Positions 50,151 through 62,143 of a stretch of DNA of 64,000 nucleotides are shown here, in pieces; positions within the stretch are counted from its first letter, which is position 1, and every line of letters starts with the position of its first letter. The stretch is taken from positions 186,001 through 250,000 of the forward strand of contig JAUIFF010000002.1 in assembly GCA_030429545.1 (NCBI GenBank), given 5' to 3'. This DNA is from Polyangia bacterium. GTDB lineage: Bacteria > Myxococcota_A > Polyangia > Nannocystales > Nannocystaceae. The position numbers and the translations under genes are program-made. The notes beneath the pieces were generated by a model. It ran no database searches, was not told the DNA's origin, and saw nothing but the letters and a program-made list of their open reading frames with translations.

Positions 50151-51239
50151 GTGGATGAACTGAAAAATACGCCTCAAAATCCACTTCTCGGCCCGCAGAT
50201 CGAGGAGATTGCAGAATCTCTCCCCACTGCGGTGTTTGTCTACGATGTCGAAGAAGATGGCGGGTACCGACTTGTTGCCCTCAACCGCTTTCACCGGAGA
50301 ATAAGCGGTCTGGTCGACGCCATCGGCAAGCGGGTCGAAGCCTTCTTGCCGCCCGAGGTCGCTGCCAATGTGATCGCCAACTATGACCGCTGTATCCAGG
50401 TTGGCGATCAGATCTCATACCAGGAGTTGCTCGAGCTGCCGTTGGGGCCACGGTGGTGGCGGACGTCGCTCACCCCCGTGCGCGACACTGCGGGAAAGAT
50501 CCGTCGACTGATTGGTTCGGCGGTGGACATCACCGCGCAAAAGCTGGGCGAGCAGCGCTTGCAAAATGCCAACCACGCACTCGACGAGGCGATCCAAATC
50601 ATCGCCCACGATCTCAAGCAACCCCTGCGAGCGATCCGCTACTCGGTTGCGTTTGCCCTCGAAGACCACGGCGAAGGCATGGACCCTGGCCTGCGCAAAC
50701 GCGTCGACAAGATCGATACCCTGGCCGACCAGGGCCTTGGCCTGATCGAAAAATTGACTGTCTACGGACGGCTTGCGACCGAGGGTTTTCGCCGCATCGA
50801 AGTTGATACCCAGGCCCTGGTCAACAAGGTTTTGTCGGCTTTTGCCGCGGACATCGAGGCCCAAAACGCCCAGGTGAAGGTCGAGTCTCTACCGCCGTTG
50901 GTCGGTGACAAAACCCTGGTTGAACGGGTGTTTGCCAACCTCATCGGCAATGCCCTCAAGTACAGCGACGGCGAGCCAGACATCACCCTAGGCTACAACG
51001 CGCAGACCGAGGAGTATTGGGTGGCCGACCGCGGGATCGGGATTGCCCCGCGGCACCACGGCAAGGTCTTTCGCCTGTTTCGCCGGCTTCACAAGCCCGG
51101 AGAGCGTGGGGGCGGCGACGGTATGGGGCTCGCGTTGGTCGCAAAAATCGTCCATCGCCACGGTGGCAGCGTGCGCTTGACCTCCGAGCTCGGTGCGGGG
51201 ACGACCGTGTTCTTTCATCTTCCGCGCGACATCGAGTAG
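50151..51239 (+). CDS. PAS-domain sensor histidine kinase
   Basis: 362 residues, GTG start. A PAS domain (about 15-130, ending DITAQKLGEQRL) is followed by a HisKA-like helix pair with IIAHDLKQPLRAI (phospho-His near 150) and a HATPase with NLIGNALKYSD, VADRGIGIAP and GGDGMGLALVAKIV. The H-D-L-K/Q-P-L form resembles the phytochrome/cyanobacterial-type HK subfamily. Cytoplasmic. Followed by another kinase gene 76 bases on; no response regulator nearby. Confidence 0.88.
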   Translation: MDELKNTPQNPLLGPQIEEIAESLPTAVFVYDVEEDGGYRLVALNRFHRRISGLVDAIGKRVEAFLPPEVAANVIANYDRCIQVGDQISYQELLELPLGPRWWRTSLTPVRDTAGKIRRLIGSAVDITAQKLGEQRLQNANHALDEAIQIIAHDLKQPLRAIRYSVAFALEDHGEGMDPGLRKRVDKIDTLADQGLGLIEKLTVYGRLATEGFRRIEVDTQALVNKVLSAFAADIEAQNAQVKVESLPPLVGDKTLVERVFANLIGNALKYSDGEPDITLGYNAQTEEYWVADRGIGIAPRHHGKVFRLFRRLHKPGERGGGDGMGLALVAKIVHRHGGSVRLTSELGAGTTVFFHLPRDIE

Positions 51240-51315
51240 CGACCACCGCCAATCGTGTGTTTATGCATGATACGTTGCAGGGCGGCGTGGTTACGGGAAG
51301 TGGGAGGGCGTCGGC

Positions 51316-52779
51316 ATGCCACAAACACAGGGTCGCCTGTCGGAGCTCACCTTCCAACTGATTGTCGAGTCGACGCCGAATGCCATCGTCCTGGTCAACA
51401 AAGAGGGCAAGATCGCCTATCTCAATAGCCAGACCGAGGACTTATTTGGCTATACAAGATCGGAGCTGATCGGGCAGACCGTCGAGCTGTTGATGCCGGC
51501 CCGCTACCGCGAGGGGCACCCCGACTTTCGCAACATGTTCTTTTTGCAGCCCTCGGTACGGGCCATGGGTGCCGGGCGTGAACTATTTGCGATCAAAAAA
51601 GACGGCACCGAATTTCCGATTGAGATCGGGCTCAACCCGGTGGTGACGATCGAGGGGACGATGGTCCTCGCCTCGATTATCGATATCACTGAGCGCAAGC
51701 GGGCCGCCGAGCGGTTTCGTTTGGTGGTCGAGTCGGCCCCCAACGCCATGGTGCTCGTCAATCGCAGCGGGATGATCACCCTGATCAACCACCAGGTCGA
51801 GGTCTACTTTGGCTACCGGCGGGCCGAGCTTATCGGTCGTCCGCTGGAAATTTTAATTCCCGATCGCTACGCCGAGCAGCATCCGTTGCATCGCCATCAA
51901 TTTTTTGTCGACCCGCAAACCCGGGCGATGGGGGCGGGCCGCGACCTCTACGCCAAGCGCAAGGACGGCAGCGAGTTTCCCGTGGAAATCGGGCTCAACC
52001 CGATCGCTTTCGATGACGGCGTGATGGTGTTGGCGTCGATCATCGATATCACCGAGCGCAAGGCTTCCGAGCAGTTGATCCGCAAACAGGTTTACGAGCT
52101 CGAGCAAAAAAACAAGGAGCTCGAGCAATTTGCCTATATCGCCTCGCACGACCTGCAAGAGCCGCTGCGCACGGTCACCAACTACATTGGCCTGCTCGAA
52201 GAGGACTACGCTCCCCAACTCGATGCCAGCGCGCGTAGGGTGCTCAACACGATCCGTGGGGCATCGACCCGGATGCGGGTGCTGATCCAAGCATTGCTGG
52301 CGTTTTCCAAGCTCGGTCGCAACACTGTCGTCACCAGTTTTGCCAGCGGTGAGTTGCTCGACCAAGTGATCGAGGATGTCCGCGCCGGGTTGGTCGAAAC
52401 CTCGGCCGAAATCACCCGGGGCCAGCTACCGATAATTCGCGGGTACGAGACTGAATTTCGCCAGCTTCTGCAAAACTTAATTGCAAATGCAATTAAATTT
52501 CGACGGCCCGAGAAGCCGCCTAACATCGAGGTTGGTGCCCGGCGCGTGACCGGTGCCTGGGAGTTTTTTGTGCGCGACAACGGCATTGGTATCGAGCCCA
52601 AGTACCACGAGAAAATTTTCCATATCTTTCAGCGGCTACACAACGACGGCGCATACGAGGGGTTTGGCATTGGCCTGGCCAACTGTAAGAAGATCGTCGA
52701 TCTCCACCGCGGCAAGATCTGGGTGGCGTCAGACGGCTCGTGTGGGACCACCGTGTACTTCACCATCGCCGACCGTTAG
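51316..52779 (+). CDS. Tandem-PAS sensor histidine kinase
   Basis: 487 residues. Two PAS domains with almost the same sequence (residues about 10-130 and 135-255; both contain FGYxRxELIGxxxExLxPxRY, MGAGR and [10 protein letters not shown]), an obvious internal duplication. A coiled coil ([15 protein letters not shown]) leads to the phospho-His in [11 protein letters not shown] and a HATPase with [19 protein letters not shown] and [13 protein letters not shown]. Soluble. Likely to share targets with the kinase encoded just upstream. Orphan of any response regulator. Confidence 0.9.
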   Translation: MPQTQGRLSELTFQLIVESTPNAIVLVNKEGKIAYLNSQTEDLFGYTRSELIGQTVELLMPARYREGHPDFRNMFFLQPSVRAMGAGRELFAIKKDGTEFPIEIGLNPVVTIEGTMVLASIIDITERKRAAERFRLVVESAPNAMVLVNRSGMITLINHQVEVYFGYRRAELIGRPLEILIPDRYAEQHPLHRHQFFVDPQTRAMGAGRDLYAKRKDGSEFPVEIGLNPIAFDDGVMVLASIIDITERKASEQLIRKQVYELEQKNKELEQFAYIASHDLQEPLRTVTNYIGLLEEDYAPQLDASARRVLNTIRGASTRMRVLIQALLAFSKLGRNTVVTSFASGELLDQVIEDVRAGLVETSAEITRGQLPIIRGYETEFRQLLQNLIANAIKFRRPEKPPNIEVGARRVTGAWEFFVRDNGIGIEPKYHEKIFHIFQRLHNDGAYEGFGIGLANCKKIVDLHRGKIWVASDGSCGTTVYFTIADR

Positions 52780-52816
52780 TCGTGTCGGATTTTGGTAAAT
52801 TGTGTAAGTACAAATT

Positions 52817-53512
52817 TTAAGCCTGGGATCTGCGCGCGAGTTGGTCGAGCAGTGGCGGCAGCTCGCGCAGATCGTGGACCAGGTGGCGAGCACCGGCAGC
52901 GCGCAGCTCGTGTTCACCGCCCATACCCGAGGTCACGCCGATGGTTGGAATGTTGTGGTGGGCAGCTCCCTCGACGTCGTGGGCCCGGTCGCCAATCATC
53001 CACAGACCTTGGGGGTGGACGGTTGGTGTGCCCGTGCGGAGATTGACCTCGGCCATCGCCTCGGCGATCACCTGGGCCTTGGTTTCGCGCCGGGCTTCGA
53101 GCTGCGGGCCGCATATACAACAAAAATGGTGGGCGACGGCGAGGTGCTCGAGAATCCGCACGGCGTAGGTACGCGGCTTGCTGGTCGCAACCGCCAGGGT
53201 AAAGCGCGGGTTGAGGACGGCGAGCACCTCGGCCATTTGCGGTGTCGGCAGCGACTCGTGCACGCAGGTCTCGTCGTAGCGCTCGCGGTACAACGCGATA
53301 AAGCGGTCGATTTTAGTGGGGTCGTCGGTGCCGAGGAGCTGGCCGGCACTGCGATGTAGCGGCGGGCCAATCATCGGGCGAATCGCCGCCGGCGAAACTT
53401 GTGTATAGCCAAGTTTTTTGAGGGCGTGGTTCATACACGCGTGGATCGACGGCAGCGAGTTGATAAGCACGCCGTCGAGGTCGAATAGCAGTCCGCGGGT
53501 AGGCACAGGCAC
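52817..53512 (-). CDS. HAD-superfamily phosphatase (phosphoglycolate phosphatase-like)
   Basis: 231 residues. HAD motif I is LLFDLDGVLINS (D11-D13 region), motif II VATSKPRT, motif III Lys in ETKAQ and motif IV IGDRAHDVEGA. The cap domain lies between motifs I and II, as in Gph-type phosphatases. It hydrolyses phosphate monoesters, perhaps 2-phosphoglycolate; the exact substrate cannot be read from the sequence. Convergent with the upstream sensor kinase gene. Confidence 0.88.
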   Translation of the reverse strand: MPVPTRGLLFDLDGVLINSLPSIHACMNHALKKLGYTQVSPAAIRPMIGPPLHRSAGQLLGTDDPTKIDRFIALYRERYDETCVHESLPTPQMAEVLAVLNPRFTLAVATSKPRTYAVRILEHLAVAHHFCCICGPQLEARRETKAQVIAEAMAEVNLRTGTPTVHPQGLWMIGDRAHDVEGAAHHNIPTIGVTSGMGGEHELRAAGARHLVHDLRELPPLLDQLARRSQA

Positions 53513-53939
53513 GCTGACTACTGTAGCGGTGTGGGAGCTGGTTGATTGGACAGTCCCAACAACCCGTGTGGATGCACACTGTCACAGCGAGGCATCTATT
53601 GAGGATTACGGTGGAATACGCGCCTGATACCGACCTTGGCTCGTCATGAGGCGGGTCACGATTTTCAGGCGAATCAGCATGATCCCCAGCGGCCCGTGAT
53701 GGGTGTGAGTCCACCGGGCAACCCGGCAGTGAATCGCGACTTCGGGTTGGTGACCGGGGAGTGAAGCTCGAGAGCCTCAGGCATCTTCAACGCAACGTCG
53801 GCCGAGAGTCATGGGGATTGCCGAGTCTGTCGAAGGGATGCGTCAACACAGTGAGCCAACGAACAGTGTGCGTCCACACGGGGCAGCGAGAGCTTCCACC
53901 TGCTGATAATTGCGAAGTGGCTGATACGGTTTTTAACCG
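53513..53939. other. Intergenic region upstream of boxC
   Basis: Space between the HAD gene and boxC, probably holding both promoters. No open frame with coding character, no repeat and no clear hairpin noticed. Composition is somewhat lower in GC near 53880-53940. Confidence 0.45.
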
Positions 53940-55616
53940 ATGGATGCAACGACGACGCAGCCGGCTACCAACTTTGAGACCGACCCGTCCCGTTATCGCC
54001 ACTGGCGTGTTTCCTATGAAGGGGATATCGCTCGCCTGTGGATGTGCGTGGACCCAGATGGGGGCTTACGACCTGGCTATGAGCTCAAGCTCAACAGCTA
54101 TGACCTAGGTGTCGACATCGAGCTTGCCGATGTTGTTCGCCGCATGCGGTTTGAGCACCCCGAGGTTCGCTGCGTCGTTGTTAGCTCCGGCACCGACAAT
54201 GTGTTCTGTGCAGGTGCAAATATCCACATGCTCGGCACTTCAACCCACGCGTGGAAGGTCAACTTTTGCAAGTTCACCAACGAGACCCGCTGCGAGCTAG
54301 AGGCCGCTGAGGGCGAGAGCCAACAGGTCTACCTCGCCGCCTGCAACGGCACGACCGCGGGCGGTGGCTACGAGTTGGCGCTGGCCTGCCGCGAAATCTA
54401 CCTTATCGACGACGGTAACTCGGCGGTCAGCCTGCCCGAGGTGCCGTTGCTCGGCGTGCTCCCGGGCACCGGCGGGCTCACCCGGCTGGTCGACAAACGC
54501 AAGGTTCGGCGCGACCGTGCGGACGTGTTTTCGACGACTGCCGAGGGCCTACGGGGCAAACGGGCCAAGGCCTGGAACCTGGTCGACGGCGTGTTTCGCC
54601 GCAGCAAGTTTGAAGACAAGATCATGGGGCGGGCCCGGGCGCTCGCCGATGAGATGGCCCAAGAAGCAGGTAGCGAACCTCGCAAGGGTGTCACCCTCGG
54701 GCCGCTCAACCCCCAGACCGACGGCAATACTCGTACATACAAATACGTCAAACTGAGCTGGGACGACAGCTCGCGGGTGGCGGAGTTGACTGTACAAGGA
54801 CCGAGTGCCGAGGATACGGCCTTGGCCGCCCAGGGAGCCGCGGCTTACCACGCTGCCGGTGACCAGGTATGGGCACTTCGGGCCATGCGTGAGCTCGACG
54901 ATGCGCTGCTGCATCTGCGTGTCAATCTCGGCGAGATCGGGCTTGTGTTGGTGCGGGCAGTCGGCGACGCAGCCGAGACCCTGGCCCACGACAAGGCGCT
55001 GTTTGCCATGCGCGACCACTGGTATGCCCGTGAGGTCATCTCCCATATGGGTCGCGTGCTGCGGCGCATGGACCTCACCAGCCGCTCATTTTTTGCCATG
55101 GGCGATGCCGGCACCGCGTTTGCCGGATGCCTGCTCGAGCTGGCCATGGCCGCCGATCGCTTTTATGTGCTCGACGACCCCGACAACCCGGTGTCGGTGG
55201 GCCTGAGCGAGCTCAACGGCGGGGCGCTGCCCATGACCCATGGCTATGCAAGGATCGCCGCCCACCTGATTGGCGAGCCTGACCTGTTGCAGACGCTCGA
55301 AGGTCGGCTCGGACTGCTCGACCCGGGTGAGGCCGACGACGCCGGGTTGGTGACCGTGTTGCTCGATGACATCGACTGGGAAGATGACACCCGCGTTGCG
55401 ATTGAGGAGCGCGCCAGTTTGTCGCCCGACGCCCTGACCGGGATGGAAGCCAACCTCCGCTTCCCCGGGGTTGAGAACGCCAACAGCAAGATCTTTGCTC
55501 GCCTCACAGCCTGGCAAAATTGGATTTTTATTCGCCCCAATGCGACCGGGCCCCAGGGCGCCCTGAGCCTCTACGGCAAACCAGAGCGGCCCTCATTCGA
55601 TTACAACCGCGTCTAA
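53940..55616 (+). CDS. boxC: 2,3-Epoxybenzoyl-CoA dihydrolase BoxC
   Basis: 558 residues, the normal BoxC length. Landmarks include PGYELKLNSYDLGVDIELAD, HPEVRCVVVSSG, FCAGANIHMLG, HAWKVNFCKFTNETR and SLPEVPLLGVLPGTGGLTRL. The enzyme, an enoyl-CoA-hydratase/crotonase relative, opens the ring of 2,3-epoxybenzoyl-CoA to a semialdehyde plus formate in the aerobic box pathway. It is 36 bases upstream of boxB, so they form an operon. boxA (the NADPH reductase component) is not in the window. The gene has no obvious anomaly in composition. Confidence 0.95.
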   Translation: MDATTTQPATNFETDPSRYRHWRVSYEGDIARLWMCVDPDGGLRPGYELKLNSYDLGVDIELADVVRRMRFEHPEVRCVVVSSGTDNVFCAGANIHMLGTSTHAWKVNFCKFTNETRCELEAAEGESQQVYLAACNGTTAGGGYELALACREIYLIDDGNSAVSLPEVPLLGVLPGTGGLTRLVDKRKVRRDRADVFSTTAEGLRGKRAKAWNLVDGVFRRSKFEDKIMGRARALADEMAQEAGSEPRKGVTLGPLNPQTDGNTRTYKYVKLSWDDSSRVAELTVQGPSAEDTALAAQGAAAYHAAGDQVWALRAMRELDDALLHLRVNLGEIGLVLVRAVGDAAETLAHDKALFAMRDHWYAREVISHMGRVLRRMDLTSRSFFAMGDAGTAFAGCLLELAMAADRFYVLDDPDNPVSVGLSELNGGALPMTHGYARIAAHLIGEPDLLQTLEGRLGLLDPGEADDAGLVTVLLDDIDWEDDTRVAIEERASLSPDALTGMEANLRFPGVENANSKIFARLTAWQNWIFIRPNATGPQGALSLYGKPERPSFDYNRV

Positions 55617-55652
55617 ACCATTTGTATCGCCAACCATTCGAAAGACCGACAC

Positions 55653-57074
<1,422 letters not shown>

Positions 57075-57094
57075 TGCCTATCTAGCGACCAATT

Positions 57095-57123
57095 TGCCCG
57101 CTTCTGAGGAGGCGGGCATTTTT
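57095..57123 (+). terminator. Terminator after boxB
   Basis: TGCCCGC and GCGGGCA form a seven-base stem with a ten-base loop, followed by TTTTTG, 20 bases past the boxB stop. Confidence 0.85.
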
Positions 57124-57174
57124 GTTTGTACAACTAGCTGGCGTTGACGAGCGCCGGTTGTGCGGGGTAGATGT

Positions 57175-58935
57175 ATGAGCATGCGTTGTCGTGCCGTACT
57201 TGTGTTGGTGACCGGAGCTGTCCTGGGTTCGGCCTGTGGAGATGGTGGCGAGACCTCGATCGCGAGCGACTCGATGACCGGGACCACCCAGGTCACGGCT
57301 ACCTCGCCGACCTCTGCCGGGACCGAGACCTCAGGTGCCAGCGAAACCGAGAGTTCAGCTTCGGACAGTGAGGGCTCGAGTGCGGGGCCGACCACAACCT
57401 CGGAGCCGACAACCGGCGAGCCAACGACCGAGGACCCGACTGAAGCGACGACCGAGGATCCAACCGACGGGACCACCGAAGCAACGACCGAAGATCCGAC
57501 AACCGGCGAGCCGACGACCGAAGATCCAACAACGACCACCGGCGAACCCCCCGACGAGTGCAAGGTGCCCGAGGACGACCTCGACGGGTTTGGTGAGTGC
57601 GACCAAGAAGCCCCGCCCGACAGTTTTAACCCGAGTGTGCAGTGGACTTGGAAAGATCCGACCGACCGTTGGAGCATCGTCACCCCGTTGGTCGCCAACC
57701 TGACCGACGACAACGACGACGGCGAGATCGACCTGTGCGATGTGCCAGATGTGGTCGTACTCGCCTATCCCCAAACCTCGCAACCAGGCCACCTGTATGT
57801 GCTCGACGGCGAGACCGGGGCGCAGCACTTCAAGATCGAAGACGACGTGCACTGGGGTTGTAGCCCGGCACTCGCCGATATCGACGACGACGGGCTGCCG
57901 GAGATCATCGCCTATCGCAGCGATACGCTGTTGGCGTTTGAGCACGACGGCGCACTCAAATGGCAAAAACCGGCCAACCTCAGTGGGCTCGCCCATGCCA
58001 TCGCGGTTGCCGATGTCGACAACGATGGGGACGTCGAGATCCTGGTGAAAAACCAACTGTTTGACCACGAGGGCAACCTGTTGGTTGAAGTTGGGAATGT
58101 CGGCGCGCTGTCGGCCAGTGTCCTTGCCGACCTAGATGGCGACGGCGATCAGGAACTTGTTTATACAAACGCTGCCTACCAACACACCGGCGAGCAGGTC
58201 TACTCGGTACCGGCGATCCACACGTTTGGCTATCCCCAGGTTGCCGACCTCGATGCGGACCCCGAACCCGAGATTTTGGTGGAGGCCTGGGATGGGATTT
58301 CCATTCTCGAGCACGACGGCACCCCCAAGCTCGTCAACGAAACACCAATTCCGGCACCGCCGGGAGATCCGTGGTTGCGGCCGTCAACCGTGCACGATTT
58401 CGATGGCGACGGTGTGTCCGAATTCGCGGTGAGTACGGGAACGCAATACGCGGTCTACGAGCCCGATCTCTCGATCGTGTGGATGGCTCCGGTCATCGAT
58501 GCGAGCGGTGATGCAACCGGGACCGCATTCGACTTTTTGGGCGATGGGATCGCCGAGGCGATGTATGGCGACGAGCAAAATATTCACGTGTTCGATGGCC
58601 AGGGCCAGCCTCTGCTCAGCGAGACGCGAACGAGCATTACCCATATCGAGTACCCCGTGGTCGCCGACATCGACAACGATGGCTCGGCCGAAATCGTCGT
58701 TGTTTCAAACAGTTTCAACGACAACATGCAATCGACCGTGAAGGTCATTCGCGATACCGAAGACCGGTGGATCCAGGCGCGACGGATCTGGAATCAACAC
58801 ACCTACCACGTGACAAATGTCCGCGAGGACGGGACGATTCCGCAGTTCGAAACCCCCTCGTGGCAGGAGCTCAATACCTACCGGACCAATGCCCAGATCG
58901 AGGGGGGGTCGGTGTGTGTCCCCGTGCCAATGTAG
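57175..58935 (+). CDS. FG-GAP/VCBS lipoprotein with Thr-Glu repeat linker
   Basis: 586 residues from the ATG at 57175. The signal peptide ends LGSAC. A Ser/Thr/Glu linker of about 105 residues has the repeat TTGEPTTEDPT several times. The rest is a beta-propeller of FG-GAP/VCBS type with DxNxDGxxEI motifs (DNDDGEIDLCD, DIDDDGLPEII, DVDNDGDVEIL, DLDGDGDQELV, DIDNDGSAEIV), and ends in a region with RRIWNQHTYHVTNV seen in such myxobacterial proteins. Probably a surface-tethered binding protein. Between two terminators, so it is monocistronic. Confidence 0.85.
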   Translation: MSMRCRAVLVLVTGAVLGSACGDGGETSIASDSMTGTTQVTATSPTSAGTETSGASETESSASDSEGSSAGPTTTSEPTTGEPTTEDPTEATTEDPTDGTTEATTEDPTTGEPTTEDPTTTTGEPPDECKVPEDDLDGFGECDQEAPPDSFNPSVQWTWKDPTDRWSIVTPLVANLTDDNDDGEIDLCDVPDVVVLAYPQTSQPGHLYVLDGETGAQHFKIEDDVHWGCSPALADIDDDGLPEIIAYRSDTLLAFEHDGALKWQKPANLSGLAHAIAVADVDNDGDVEILVKNQLFDHEGNLLVEVGNVGALSASVLADLDGDGDQELVYTNAAYQHTGEQVYSVPAIHTFGYPQVADLDADPEPEILVEAWDGISILEHDGTPKLVNETPIPAPPGDPWLRPSTVHDFDGDGVSEFAVSTGTQYAVYEPDLSIVWMAPVIDASGDATGTAFDFLGDGIAEAMYGDEQNIHVFDGQGQPLLSETRTSITHIEYPVVADIDNDGSAEIVVVSNSFNDNMQSTVKVIRDTEDRWIQARRIWNQHTYHVTNVREDGTIPQFETPSWQELNTYRTNAQIEGGSVCVPVPM

Positions 58936-58949
58936 ACCGGTGATCGGCC

Positions 58950-58983
58950 CAATTCGCCTCACTTACGGTGGGCGAATTGTTTG
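58950..58983 (+). terminator. Terminator after the FG-GAP lipoprotein gene
   Basis: CAATTCGCC (58950-58958) and GGCGAATTG (58971-58979) form a nine-base stem followed by TTTG. Confidence 0.75.
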
Positions 58984-59139
58984 CACGGGCGAAATCTCCC
59001 CACTCGAACCTGGCGTCTACGACATGACTCAAGGGACGTAACCCCGCATACGGCAGGGGGGAATTTCTCGTATGATTCGTGATACCCCCCGAGTGACTCC
59101 GCGCGCTCCGAATGCAGTTTTCCACACGGTCGGGGGCGG

Positions 59140-60987
59140 GTGGATTTCGTCGCACCGAGAACCCAGGTGGTTGGCTATCACATACCCTGCGAGGGCATCC
59201 TTGTCGTAGCGGCTCGCGAGACGGCGAGCTCGCTGCGTGCCGACCTCGGCGATCGGGCTGGCGAGTTGACGTGGCTGGCACCGCAGCAGGTCAACCAACT
59301 GCGCAGCCGCATCAAGCCAGAGGTGCTCCTCGTTGAGTTCGACGGGCCCTGGGCGCTGACTTGCTTAGCGGCCTGGGGCCAGCGTGGCCCCGTCAAGATC
59401 GCCTTGGTCAAGGACCATCAGGCGGCTTTGCGGGCGCTTGATGCCGGGGCGGATGATGTTGTGCTGGCTCCGTGGACAGGCGAGCAGCTGGCGGTACGCT
59501 TGCAAGTACATCGACGTAGCGGCAGCACCGTGCACCAGGTTTATCAGGGCTTTGATGCCTGGGCGATGCATGCCCCCGACGCGCTGGTGTTGCTCGACGA
59601 CGAAGGTCGGGTGCAGGCCTGGAACATCGCGGCTGAGGCCGTGTTGGGGCATCAGCCTCGGGATGCATTGGGGCGTCCGTTTGCTGACTTTGTCGCCGAC
59701 GTTCCCGGCCGCGATGGGTTGGTCAAGGCGATCACTCAAGGGACCTGTGGGGAGTTTATCGCGGCCATGAGCATGCGCCATGCCGACGGCCGACGCCTCG
59801 AGTGCTCCGCCACGGTCGCGCGTTGGTCAGACGACAACACCTGGCAAATCGGGCTGAGGATTGAAGAGGCCCCCGAGGTTGAGCACGAGCTGATGCGGGT
59901 GGCCTCGTTCCCCGAACTCAACCCGACTCCGGTGTTTGAAATCAGCGGAGATGGTGAGTTGTTGTATATGAACCCAGCCATGCTCGACCTCTCGCATGAG
60001 ACCACCGAGGAGATGGTCGAGGGGGTCGCGCGGCTCAAGCTCGCAGCCGACGAAACACTCGTCCGCGAAGTCCATTGCAACGGCAAGTGGTACGAGCAAC
60101 ACATCCACCACACCCGCGAGTGGAACAGTATTCGCATTTACGTGCTCGACATCAATGAGCGTAAAACCGCCGAACTCGAGCTGCGGCAGGCCCATGAGCA
60201 GCTCGAGCGCAAGGTCATTGAGCGTACACATGATTTGCAGCGTGAGATCGAGATCCGGCGTGAGGCCGAGGAGCGGGCGATGGCCGCCAACCACGCCAAG
60301 TCAGCATTTTTGGCGACCATGAGCCACGAGCTGCGAACCCCACTCAACGCGATCATTGGCTTCTCCGAGCTCCTGCGCGAGGAAAACGAGGAGAGCATGA
60401 TTGTTCCGGACCTCGAAAAAATCCTCATGGCCAGCCACCAGCTACTCGGTCTGATCAACGAGCTACTCGACCTCTCCAAGATCGAAGCGGGACGTTTGCA
60501 GATGCACTTTCAGGTGCTCGACGTCAGCCAGCTCGTACGCGATGCCGCGACCACGATCGAACCGTTGGCCCATGCCCGGGGCAACCGCGTGGAGGTCGAG
60601 GTCCACCCGAGCATCAAAACCACCCGAAGCGATCCCACGCGATTGCGGCAGGTCGTCATGAACTTGCTGGGGAACGCAGCGAAATTTACCCACCAGGGCG
60701 TCATCTCCCTCCGTTGCAGACCGGTTGTCGACGCCGACGCGTTCGAGTGGATCGAAATCGCCGTGTCCGACTCTGGGATCGGCATCCCGCGCGATAAGCT
60801 GCGGACCATTTTTGATGCGTTTGTCCAGGTCGATAGCTCGGCTACCCGTGAATACGGCGGCACCGGTCTGGGTTTGGCGATCTGTCACAAACTTTGCGCG
60901 ATGCTCGGGGGCTCGATCACGGTCGCGAGCACGCTTGGTAAGGGGAGTACGTTTACCGTTCGCGTACCCATGGTGCTACCAGAATGA
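59140..60987 (+). CDS. Receiver-like/PAS sensor histidine kinase
   Basis: 615 residues, GTG start. The first 125 residues resemble a receiver fold (EVLLVEFDGPWAL, KIALVKDHQAALRALDAGADDVVLAPW) but without the full set of phospho-acceptor residues. Two PAS-like domains follow (about 130-250 and 260-360), a coiled coil (LELRQAHEQLERKVIERTHDLQ), then HisKA (MSHELRTPLNAIIGF) and HATPase (NLLGNAAKFTH, VSDSGIGIP, GTGLGLAI). Soluble. It lies just ahead of the stressosome operon, and could feed the same response, though the link is only positional. Confidence 0.88.
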   Translation: MDFVAPRTQVVGYHIPCEGILVVAARETASSLRADLGDRAGELTWLAPQQVNQLRSRIKPEVLLVEFDGPWALTCLAAWGQRGPVKIALVKDHQAALRALDAGADDVVLAPWTGEQLAVRLQVHRRSGSTVHQVYQGFDAWAMHAPDALVLLDDEGRVQAWNIAAEAVLGHQPRDALGRPFADFVADVPGRDGLVKAITQGTCGEFIAAMSMRHADGRRLECSATVARWSDDNTWQIGLRIEEAPEVEHELMRVASFPELNPTPVFEISGDGELLYMNPAMLDLSHETTEEMVEGVARLKLAADETLVREVHCNGKWYEQHIHHTREWNSIRIYVLDINERKTAELELRQAHEQLERKVIERTHDLQREIEIRREAEERAMAANHAKSAFLATMSHELRTPLNAIIGFSELLREENEESMIVPDLEKILMASHQLLGLINELLDLSKIEAGRLQMHFQVLDVSQLVRDAATTIEPLAHARGNRVEVEVHPSIKTTRSDPTRLRQVVMNLLGNAAKFTHQGVISLRCRPVVDADAFEWIEIAVSDSGIGIPRDKLRTIFDAFVQVDSSATREYGGTGLGLAICHKLCAMLGGSITVASTLGKGSTFTVRVPMVLPE

Positions 60988-61120
60988 ACGGACAGGTTTA
61001 CCACCGCACGACCTACGGGTATTTTCGCGCCATTCGTGTGCATACAACCTATATGCGGGTCGAGCAGTCAAATTCCGGGAAGTGTGATTTAATGTACCGA
61101 TTTTTCGATAGGGCGCGGCG

Positions 61121-62143
61121 ATGGCAGAGCTGAACCTCGAGGCAATTCTGAAAATCGACCGAGGCCGCGGGCGGGTGATGTTGGGCGAGCAACGGATGTT
61201 GCTGTTACGTCAGCAATCCCTCCAGTATCTCGCGGAACTCCTCAGTCAACAGTTGGGTGGATCGCTGACGCGGTCGCTCCTGACACAATTTGGGTTTCGC
61301 TGCGGCAGCGGAGATCTTGCGGCTGTGCGTGCAGCCCAGGATTGGAAGTCCGAACAGGACCTGTTGCGGGCCTGTTGCGAGCTGCAGTCGTTGATGGGGC
61401 TGGCGGCCGCCGAGGTTGAGAAGGCCGTGTGCGACCGCGAGTCGGGCGAGTTTCGGCTTGCCGGTGTGCTCAAGACACCGTCCGACGATATTGGAAATGG
61501 TGCATGTACACATGGTGGCTGCAACGTCGCGATCGGATATATCAGCGGGTGGTGCTCGGCCCTTTATGGTGAGCCAGTTGTCGCAGTTGCCATCGACAGC
61601 GACGAGGAGAATGGGCCGCGCCGGTTTGAAGCCCGTCCGCGCACGGCCTGGGGCGACGAGGCCGAGCCGTGGATTCGTGCCCTCGACGAGACCGAGTACT
61701 CACTGTCGCGGGAGCTCGAGCGCAAGCTTGCTGTCATCGAGGAACAGGAAGCGGCGATCAGCGAGCTCTCGACCCCGGTGATGGAGATCTGGGATGACAT
61801 CCTGCTGCTGCCGATTGTCGGCGTGGTCGATACCCGGCGCAGCATGGAGATCATGAACAACCTGCTCGACAGCATTGCCTCGACCCAGGCGCGCTGCGTG
61901 ATCATCGACGTCACCGGTGTAGAAGTTGTTGATACAAGAACTGCCGATTACCTGCTCAAGGTCATCCGCGCCGCCAGCCTGCTCGGGTGCCGTGGGGTAC
62001 TCACCGGCCTAGGTGCCGCGATTTCGCAGACGCTAGTCGAAATCGGTGCCGACCTCAGTGAGGTTCGGACCCTGCGGTCCATCAAAGAGGGGCTGCGCGA
62101 CAGTCTCAAGTTTCTCAAGCTTCCAGGTAGGTCGTCATCGTGA
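61121..62143 (+). CDS. rsbR: RsbR-type stressosome protein with V4R-like sensor domain
   Basis: 340 residues. The N-terminal 185 residues look like a XylR_N/V4R small-molecule-binding domain, with the typical Cys/Gly motif (CTHGGCN, GYISGWCSALYGEPV). A helix linker (LSRELERKLAVIEEQEAAI) leads into a STAS domain of the RsbR type (PVMEIWDDILLLPIVGVVDT, then VIIDVTGVEVVDTRTADYL). Known RsbR proteins usually carry a globin-like domain, so this one may sense aromatic or lipid-like ligands through the V4R domain. First gene of the operon; its stop overlaps the rsbS start. The gene symbol is by analogy. Confidence 0.85.
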   Translation: MAELNLEAILKIDRGRGRVMLGEQRMLLLRQQSLQYLAELLSQQLGGSLTRSLLTQFGFRCGSGDLAAVRAAQDWKSEQDLLRACCELQSLMGLAAAEVEKAVCDRESGEFRLAGVLKTPSDDIGNGACTHGGCNVAIGYISGWCSALYGEPVVAVAIDSDEENGPRRFEARPRTAWGDEAEPWIRALDETEYSLSRELERKLAVIEEQEAAISELSTPVMEIWDDILLLPIVGVVDTRRSMEIMNNLLDSIASTQARCVIIDVTGVEVVDTRTADYLLKVIRAASLLGCRGVLTGLGAAISQTLVEIGADLSEVRTLRSIKEGLRDSLKFLKLPGRSSS